This document shows positions 5,759 through 10,396 of a DNA stretch of 10,396 bases, piece by piece (within the stretch, counting starts at the first letter, position 1; every line of letters starts with the position of its first letter). This stretch comes from Azohydromonas lata NBRC 102462 (GTDB taxonomy: Bacteria; Pseudomonadota; Gammaproteobacteria; Burkholderiales; Burkholderiaceae_C): the NCBI GenBank assembly GCA_945878385.1, contig CAMCTE010000086.1, forward strand, positions 1-10,396, in the 5' to 3' direction. Below the pieces are notes generated by a model, which worked only from the letters and a program-made list of their open reading frames with translations, was not told the origin of the DNA and searched no databases. The translations under genes were made by a program, and so were the position numbers.

Positions 5759-6730
5759 TCAAGTCGGCTTGGCCAGCCCCAGTTTTTCCACCAGCGCCTT
5801 TTCACGCCGGAAAGTTTCCTCCGCAAAGCGCAGGTACTGCTGGGGGTTCATGTGCATGAGTGCCTGGTCGTAGCGCGCCAGCGCTTCCACATGGGAAGGC
5901 GTTTCCATGGCCTGCTTGAAGACATCGTGCACGCGCTGCACCAGTGCAGGGTCCATGCCGCGCGGGCCGGCAATCCCATAGGGAGAAGCCTGCACCAGCG
6001 GAATGCCCAGCTCGGTCAGCGTGGGCACATCGGGGAACTTGGGCAGGCGCTGCGCACCCCAGGTGTTCAGCACACGAAGCCGCCCACTGGCCACATGCGG
6101 CGCAAAGCCGGTGGAGTCGGCTGCGGCCATGATCTGCCCACCGAGGATGGCCTGCATCATGTCCGCACTGCCCTTGTAGGGGATGTGGTTGAGCTCGATG
6201 CCCACGCGCTGCGCGATGTCCTCCATCGTCAGGTGCGGGCTGGTGAGCACGCCGGTGGAGCCGTATGAAAGCTTGCCCGGGTTGGCCTTCGCATAGGCCA
6301 CGAAGTCGGCCCAGGTCTTGATGGCGGAATCGGAAGGGACCACCAGGCCGAAGGCATAACCGGTCACGCCCAGGATGTAGCTCAGGTCCTTCAACGGGTC
6401 CCAGGTCATCTTCTGCGTGTAGGGCAGGCGGAACACGCCCAGCGGAATCTGGGCCAGCGTGTGCCCATCAGGCCGCGCCTGCTGCATGGCCTGCGCCGGC
6501 AGCGTGCCACCGGCGCCGGGCCGGTTTTCAATGACCACCGGCTGCGGCAGCAGCTTGCCGGCTGCCTCGGCCAGCGCCCGCATCGTGATGTCGGTGGGCC
6601 CTCCGGCCGGAAACGCAATGAGCAGCTTGATGGGTTGTGTGGGCCACCCTGCCTGTGCGCGCGCCGCAGCAGCCCAAGGCGCTGCCAAAGCCGCCGATGC
6701 GGCCTGCACGATGACTCGTCGTCGGATCAT
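5759..6730 (-). CDS. Bug/TctC-family periplasmic solute-binding protein (second of three)
   Basis: A 323-residue binding protein of the TctC/Bug family and first gene of a minus-strand pair. The start at 6730 is set by GGAGG (6736-6740 on the plus-strand coordinates) five bases before ATG. The longer open frame up to 6829 is not needed. The signal peptide MIRRRVIVQAASAALAA ends near ARAQA; its R-R-R-V-I could suit Tat or Sec export. Landmarks are WPTQPIKLLIAFPAGGPTD, VVIENRPGAGGTLPAQA, NPGKLSYGSTG, IPYKGSADMMQAILGGQI, FPDVPTLTELG and GPRGMDPALV. It differs clearly in sequence from the other two receptors, so the three probably serve different ligands. Transcription would start in the gap shared with the plus-strand receptor at 6856. 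Confidence 0.92.
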   Translation of the reverse strand: MIRRRVIVQAASAALAAPWAAAARAQAGWPTQPIKLLIAFPAGGPTDITMRALAEAAGKLLPQPVVIENRPGAGGTLPAQAMQQARPDGHTLAQIPLGVFRLPYTQKMTWDPLKDLSYILGVTGYAFGLVVPSDSAIKTWADFVAYAKANPGKLSYGSTGVLTSPHLTMEDIAQRVGIELNHIPYKGSADMMQAILGGQIMAAADSTGFAPHVASGRLRVLNTWGAQRLPKFPDVPTLTELGIPLVQASPYGIAGPRGMDPALVQRVHDVFKQAMETPSHVEALARYDQALMHMNPQQYLRFAEETFRREKALVEKLGLAKPT

Positions 6731-6735
6731 CAAAA

Positions 6736-6740
6736 CCTCC
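6736..6740 (-). promoter_or_regulatory. Ribosome site fixing the start of the second Bug receptor
   Basis: On the minus strand this reads GGAGG, followed by TTTTG and ATG at 6730. It supports the 323-residue protein over the 356-residue reading from 6829, whose extra N-terminal residues would hide the signal peptide. Confidence 0.75.
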
Positions 6741-6770
6741 GTCAAACCAGTGAAAACCCCGTGAGGATCG

Positions 6771-6798
6771 CCCCGGTTGCGGGCCCCTGCAACCCGGG
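6771..6798. promoter_or_regulatory. Inverted repeat in the divergent Bug promoter region (possible operator)
   Basis: CCC-C-GGTTGC at 6771-6780 faces GCAACC-C-GGG at 6789-6798 across an 8-base spacer (GGGCCCCT). Nine of ten arm positions pair, with one C/C mismatch. It lies mid-way in the 125-base gap between the divergent starts at 6730 and 6856, where a shared regulator would bind. The symmetric core TTGC-N8-GCAA does not fit the LysR T-N11-A pattern. No regulator gene is in the window, and I see no confident -35/-10 pair. Confidence 0.4.
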
Positions 6799-6855
6799 CT
6801 TGCCCTGCCTGATGGTGCACACTCGGCATTTGGACCAGAAGAAGCCGGAGACACC

Positions 6856-7866
6856 ATGATCAAGCACGCTTCCCGCCGCCGTTTCGTGTTCGCTGCAGCC
6901 GCACTGCCCCTGTGCACAGGGTTTGCTACTGCCCAGGCCCAACCCGCGTGGCCTGCCAAGGCGGTGCGCATCGTGGTCCCGTTTGCCGCAGCCGGCACCA
7001 CCGACATCCTGGCCCGCGCCCTGGCTCCAGAGCTTCAGCGCACCTTCGGCCAGCCCTTCGTGGTGGACAACAAGCCCGGCGCGGGCGGCAATGTCGGCGC
7101 CGCCGATGTGGCCAAGTCCGCCAACGACGGCCATCACCTGCTGATGGGCACCGTGGGCACGCATGGCATCAACGCCTCTCTCTACCCCAAGCTGTCCTAC
7201 GACCCCATCAAGGATTTCGTGCCCGTCACGCTCGTGGCCGGTGTGCCCAATGTGCTGGTGGTGAACCCGGCCATGGCCCAGCGCCACAACATCAACAGCG
7301 TGGCCGACCTTATCCGCTACGCCAAGGCCAACCCCGGCAAGCTGAACATGGCCTCCAGCGGCAACGGCACCTCCATCCACCTGGCCGGTGAACTCTTCAA
7401 GAGCATGACCGGCACCTTCATGGTCCACTTCCCCTACCGCGGTTCGGGCCCCGCGCTCATCGACCTCATCGCCGGCAACACCGATGTGATGTTCGACAAC
7501 CTGCCGTCTTCCATGCCGCACATCCGCAGCGGCCGACTCAAGGCCCTGGCCGTGACCAGCGCGGTGCGGTCCTCTGCACTGCCCGATGTGCCCACCGTGG
7601 AAGAAGCCGGCGGGCCCGCGCTCAAGGGCTATGAGGCCTCCAGCTGGTTCGGCCTGTTGGCCCCGGCCGGCACGCCCACGGACATCGTCAACCGCATCCA
7701 GCAGGAAGCCGCCAGGGCCATGGGTACGCCCGCCCTGAAGGAACGCCTGCAGGCCCAGGGCGCCATTCCCAGCGGCATCACCAGCGCCGAATTCGCGCGA
7801 CACATCGAAGCCGAAACCCGCAAGTGGGCCCAGGTGGTGAAGGCCTCGGGTGCCACCGTGGATTGA
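6856..7866 (+). CDS. Bug/TctC-family periplasmic solute-binding protein (third, divergent)
   Basis: A 336-residue TctC/Bug receptor transcribed away from the other two. The ATG at 6856 follows GGAG (6847-6850) by five bases. The signal peptide starts MIKHASRRRFVFAAAALPL: S-R-R-R-F-V fits the twin-arginine (Tat) motif, with a cut expected after the AQA of ATAQAQPAW. Landmarks are WPAKAVRIVVPFAAAGTTDILAR, VVDNKPGAGGNVGAADVAK, MGTVGTHGINASLY, NPGKLNMASSGNGTSIHLAG, FPYRGSGPALIDLIAG, LPDVPTVEEAG and APAGTPTDIV. It lies 53 bases before the M14 carboxypeptidase on the same strand, so the two may be co-transcribed. The ligand is unknown, and no membrane partner is present here. Confidence 0.93.
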   Translation: MIKHASRRRFVFAAAALPLCTGFATAQAQPAWPAKAVRIVVPFAAAGTTDILARALAPELQRTFGQPFVVDNKPGAGGNVGAADVAKSANDGHHLLMGTVGTHGINASLYPKLSYDPIKDFVPVTLVAGVPNVLVVNPAMAQRHNINSVADLIRYAKANPGKLNMASSGNGTSIHLAGELFKSMTGTFMVHFPYRGSGPALIDLIAGNTDVMFDNLPSSMPHIRSGRLKALAVTSAVRSSALPDVPTVEEAGGPALKGYEASSWFGLLAPAGTPTDIVNRIQQEAARAMGTPALKERLQAQGAIPSGITSAEFARHIEAETRKWAQVVKASGATVD

Positions 7867-7919
7867 CCCACGCCGGGCAGCCCTGAATCCACTTCCGCAC
7901 ACCCGAATCCCTACCGTCC

Positions 7920-9656
7920 ATGTTCCGCCAGCACTACCTCGACTACGCCGAACTCACCACGCAGCTGCAGCAGTGGGCACAGGCCCATCCCGGCCTCGTG
8001 CGTCTGTCCACCTTAGGCACCAGCGCCGAGGGCCGCGATATCCCCCTGCTCACCATCGGCCCTGACCCCGACCGCATTCGCCCTGCCGTGTGGGTGGACG
8101 GCAACATGCACGCCAGCGAAGTGTGTGGCTCCAGCGTGGCATTGGCCATTGCCGAAGATGTGATCAAGATCCACCAGGGTCAGAATGAGGCCGGCGGCAA
8201 GGCGCTGCCCGCGCACATGGCCCAGGCCATCCGCGAAAGCCTGTTCTATGTGGTGCCGCGCATCTCGCCCGACGGCGCAGAAGCCGTACTCAAGACCGGC
8301 CGCTATGTGCGATCCAGCCCCGTCAACGACCGCACCAACCTGGGCCACGCCTACTGGGCCCACCAGGACATCAACGGCGACGGCCGCGCCGGCTACATGC
8401 GCATCCAAAGCCCGCACGGCGAACTGGTGGAGTTGCGCGGCGAAGACGGCACGCCCCTGAACCCGCCGGTGATGGTGCCGCGCTTGGCCGAAGACGAAGG
8501 CCCGTATTACAAGCTCTACCCCGAAGGCCTCATCCAGAACTTCGATGGCCGCACCATCCCCGGCCACCGCTTCCTCGACGACAACCACTACGACTTCAAC
8601 CGCAACTTCCCTTACCACTGGGCCCCTGAAACCCAGCAGATGGGTGCCGGCCACTACCCCGGCAGCGCGCCCGAAACCCGCGCGGTGATGGACTTCGCCA
8701 CGCGCCACCCGAACATCATGGTGTGGCTGAATCTGCACACCTTTGGCGGCGTGCTCATCCGGCCCATGGGTGACAAACCCGATTCCAAGATGAACCCGGG
8801 TGACCTGGCCATCTACAAGCAGGTCGAAGAATGGATGACCGAGCACACCGGCTACGCCACCGTCAGCGGTTTTCACGAGTTCCTCTACGAACCCGACAAG
8901 CCGCTGCACGGCGACCTTTCAGACTACGCCTACTACCAGCGGGGCGCACTGGCCTATGTGGTGGAGTTGTGGGACCTCTTCAAGCAACTCGGCATCGAGC
9001 GCAAGAAGCCCTTCGTGGACCACTACAGCCAGCTCACACGCGACGACTTGCGCAAGCTGCACGCCTTTGACCAACAGCACAACGCCGGGCGCATCTTCAA
9101 GCGTTGGCAGAGAGTGCCGCATCCGCAATTGGGCGAAGTGGAAGTCAATGGCTACGACCCGCGCGTGGGTGTGTGGAACCCGCCCTATGAGCGGCTGGCG
9201 CAGACTTGTGCGGAGCAGAGTGCGGCGTTTTTGAGGGTGGCGGCGTTGGTGCCGCGGCTGTCTTTAGAAATCGTTTCGAAAACCCGTACCGGCCGTCACA
9301 CGAGGGTGGAGTTGCGGGTCAGCAACACGGGTTACCTGGCCAGCGCCGGCATTCCTTCAGCATCGTCACTGCCACTGTCCGAGCCGCTGCGCCTATGTTG
9401 GCAAGCAGACGCTGGCGCAACGGTGTTAGCGCCTACCGAAACCCAACTCAAATTGGGCCAATTGGAGGGATGGGGCAATGGCCTGTTCGGTGGCCCCGGC
9501 ATCTTCGCGCCTTGGACTCGAGGCAATGGTCATGAGCGACACCTGACGCTCATGGTGGAAGGTCAGGGTGTAGTCCACCTGCAGGTAGGAAGTAGCCGCG
9601 TGGGCTGGCTCTCGATCGAGATCCACACCTCGGAATCTGCAGAGCGGGTGGAGTAG
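7920..9656 (+). CDS. M14-family zinc carboxypeptidase
   Basis: A 578-residue zinc carboxypeptidase-type enzyme removing C-terminal residues or cleaving a related amide bond. The zinc set is complete: H64-A-S-E67 in GNMHASE, and H273 in LNLHTFGG. The substrate-carboxylate pair is N227-R228 (DFNRNFPY), and the general-base Glu is E349 in YVVELWD. A DINGDGRAGYMR segment near residue 145-155 looks like a calcium-type loop. There is no signal peptide, so it is probably cytosolic. After the catalytic domain (to about 390) comes a C-terminal region of about 150 residues rich in beta-strand patterns (LEIVSKTRTGRHTRVELRVSNTG). That region is probably a beta-sandwich, and its codon use shifts visibly to GCG, TTG and TTA. 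Stops TAG and TAA stand in tandem. The ribosome site before ATG 7920 is weak. The true substrate is unknown. Confidence 0.9.
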   Translation: MFRQHYLDYAELTTQLQQWAQAHPGLVRLSTLGTSAEGRDIPLLTIGPDPDRIRPAVWVDGNMHASEVCGSSVALAIAEDVIKIHQGQNEAGGKALPAHMAQAIRESLFYVVPRISPDGAEAVLKTGRYVRSSPVNDRTNLGHAYWAHQDINGDGRAGYMRIQSPHGELVELRGEDGTPLNPPVMVPRLAEDEGPYYKLYPEGLIQNFDGRTIPGHRFLDDNHYDFNRNFPYHWAPETQQMGAGHYPGSAPETRAVMDFATRHPNIMVWLNLHTFGGVLIRPMGDKPDSKMNPGDLAIYKQVEEWMTEHTGYATVSGFHEFLYEPDKPLHGDLSDYAYYQRGALAYVVELWDLFKQLGIERKKPFVDHYSQLTRDDLRKLHAFDQQHNAGRIFKRWQRVPHPQLGEVEVNGYDPRVGVWNPPYERLAQTCAEQSAAFLRVAALVPRLSLEIVSKTRTGRHTRVELRVSNTGYLASAGIPSASSLPLSEPLRLCWQADAGATVLAPTETQLKLGQLEGWGNGLFGGPGIFAPWTRGNGHERHLTLMVEGQGVVHLQVGSSRVGWLSIEIHTSESAERVE

Positions 9657-9667
9657 TAACTTTTCAC

Positions 9668-9674
9668 AAAGGAG
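9668..9674 (+). promoter_or_regulatory. Strong ribosome site for the edge gene
   Basis: AAAGGAG ends eight bases before ATG 9683. An in-frame TGA at 9677-9679 lies between it and the ATG, so the gene cannot start earlier and 9683 is the natural start. Confidence 0.8.
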
Positions 9675-9682
9675 ATTGATCT

Positions 9683-10396
9683 ATGCCGCACCAGAACATC
9701 TTCGACGACCTCCGAAAAGACGGCAAGGTCAATGTCAATAGAGTCAGGCGTGTAGCCCACTCTGCATCCGATAGTGCTCGCGTTGGCTTTCAGAACTTTA
9801 CGAACAGGGTCAGCACGGTCTTCGCTCGGGGCTCATCCGCCAAAGAACGCGGAGTAGCGGTGATGGATGTGTCGTTGCAGGTTTTGGACACAAGCGCAAC
9901 ACTCCTCACCCACACCGGTACCGCGGCGGCTGCAGCAGTGATCGCCGTCTCGGCCATATCGGGCGTGGCTTTCGTGGCTGCCATCTCAGGTCCCCAAGCG
10001 GCGTTGGCCATGGGCTTATTGGGTCTGGTGATTGCAGTTCGGGCTGCCTATTCCGACCGAGATTCGGCTCACGACGCGTTGCGAAAGTACACATGGAGCT
10101 TTCTGACCAGTACGCCACCTGAAAAGTTGGATACGGAAGACAAGCTGGAGGCAGCCGCGGAAGCTGCCTTTACCTTGATGGAAGACGGCAAGGCTCAGAT
10201 GAGCAGGCTCCACGAGAAGTTTCAGGTTCGCGCCAAAGCGTTCAATGAGTTCAACAAGTCTTTCATCGATAAGTCGCAGGCCCTCGCCGATGCCCGTGGC
10301 GCGTACAGAATCGCCCAGACCAACCTCAACACCGCCACAGCCGAAAAGACCGCCACCGCTGGACTTAAGGGTCCACTTGGAGAGCATCGGATCCGC
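9683..10396 (+). CDS. Unrecognised protein with central hydrophobic hairpin and helical tail (partial, 3' end outside window)
   Basis: This frame stays open for 238 codons to the window edge. I do not recognise a family. Residues 1-75 are polar and start MPHQNIFDDLRKDGKVNVNR. Residues about 80-101 (TAAAAAVIAVSAISGVAFVA) and 105-121 (QAALAMGLLGLVIAVRA) form two hydrophobic, Ala/Gly-rich helices joined by a short S-G-P turn, a membrane hairpin or a buried helical pair. From about 148 onward the chain is charged and helix-prone (KLEAAAEAAFTLMEDGKAQ, then SRLHEKFQVRAKAFNEF) and may be a coiled coil. There is no N-terminal signal peptide. G+C is lower than the backbone (a sampled line was 53%) and codon use is mixed, as in the HELTH gene. 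It follows the carboxypeptidase by 26 bases with its own strong ribosome site. A membrane-active effector is one possibility, but unsupported by homology. Confidence 0.78.
   Translation, partial: MPHQNIFDDLRKDGKVNVNRVRRVAHSASDSARVGFQNFTNRVSTVFARGSSAKERGVAVMDVSLQVLDTSATLLTHTGTAAAAAVIAVSAISGVAFVAAISGPQAALAMGLLGLVIAVRAAYSDRDSAHDALRKYTWSFLTSTPPEKLDTEDKLEAAAEAAFTLMEDGKAQMSRLHEKFQVRAKAFNEFNKSFIDKSQALADARGAYRIAQTNLNTATAEKTATAGLKGPLGEHRIR

Noticed and set aside
6742..7902. 386-codon minus-strand frame opposite the third Bug receptor
   Set aside because: The plus-strand gene has all family landmarks, a signal peptide and a ribosome site. The antisense product is low-complexity G/H/V-rich.
8013..8909. 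298-codon minus-strand frame opposite the M14 gene
   Set aside because: The plus strand encodes the complete zinc-binding and catalytic set, so the antisense frame is a composition artefact.

Overview
The window reads as chromosomal DNA of a high-G+C betaproteobacterium, most likely Burkholderiales/Comamonadaceae. Sampled backbone lines are about 70% G+C. Three tripartite-tricarboxylate-type (Bug/TctC) binding proteins occur in one short stretch, an expansion typical of that group. There is also a GsiA/Dpp-like double ATPase and a DUF3047 lipoprotein. Genus assignment is inference.

Layout. 1-1732: the last codons of a probable ABC permease, translationally coupled (TAATG) to a fused two-domain peptide-type ABC ATPase. 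1740-2770: a LysE-family exporter and a VOC/glyoxalase-fold protein on the same strand. 2771-3269: about 500 bases with no intact gene, made of broken copies of neighbouring genes. These are a lipoprotein signal-peptide start, the middle of the LysE gene (about 97% identical to the intact one), the LysE stop plus the VOC start, and then an A/T-rich leader. 3270-3947: an orphan, lower-G+C gene with a HELTH (HExxH) zincin-like motif. 4001-4738: an intact DUF3047 lipoprotein whose start resembles the broken lipoprotein start at 2836. 4732-6730 (minus strand): two Bug receptors in an operon, the second gene converging on the lipoprotein with a 7-base overlap. 6856-7866 (plus strand): a third Bug receptor, divergent, with a short shared promoter region. 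7920-9656: an M14-type zinc carboxypeptidase. 9683-10396: the start of a second lower-G+C gene with a central hydrophobic hairpin and helical tail, running off the window edge.

How it fits together. Most of the window is uptake and turnover of small organic solutes: ABC peptide-type import, periplasmic carboxylate capture and a cytosolic carboxypeptidase. No TctA/TctB membrane subunits are present, so the Bug proteins are orphans here. The most unusual part is 2771-4000. The order LysE, VOC, lipoprotein-start, LysE-fragment, VOC-start, [HELTH gene], lipoprotein is what a tandem duplication of a LysE-VOC-lipoprotein block would leave after internal deletions and insertion of a foreign gene. 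The HELTH gene and the gene at 9683 are the two best candidates for undescribed functions. Nothing in the window shows that they form a system.
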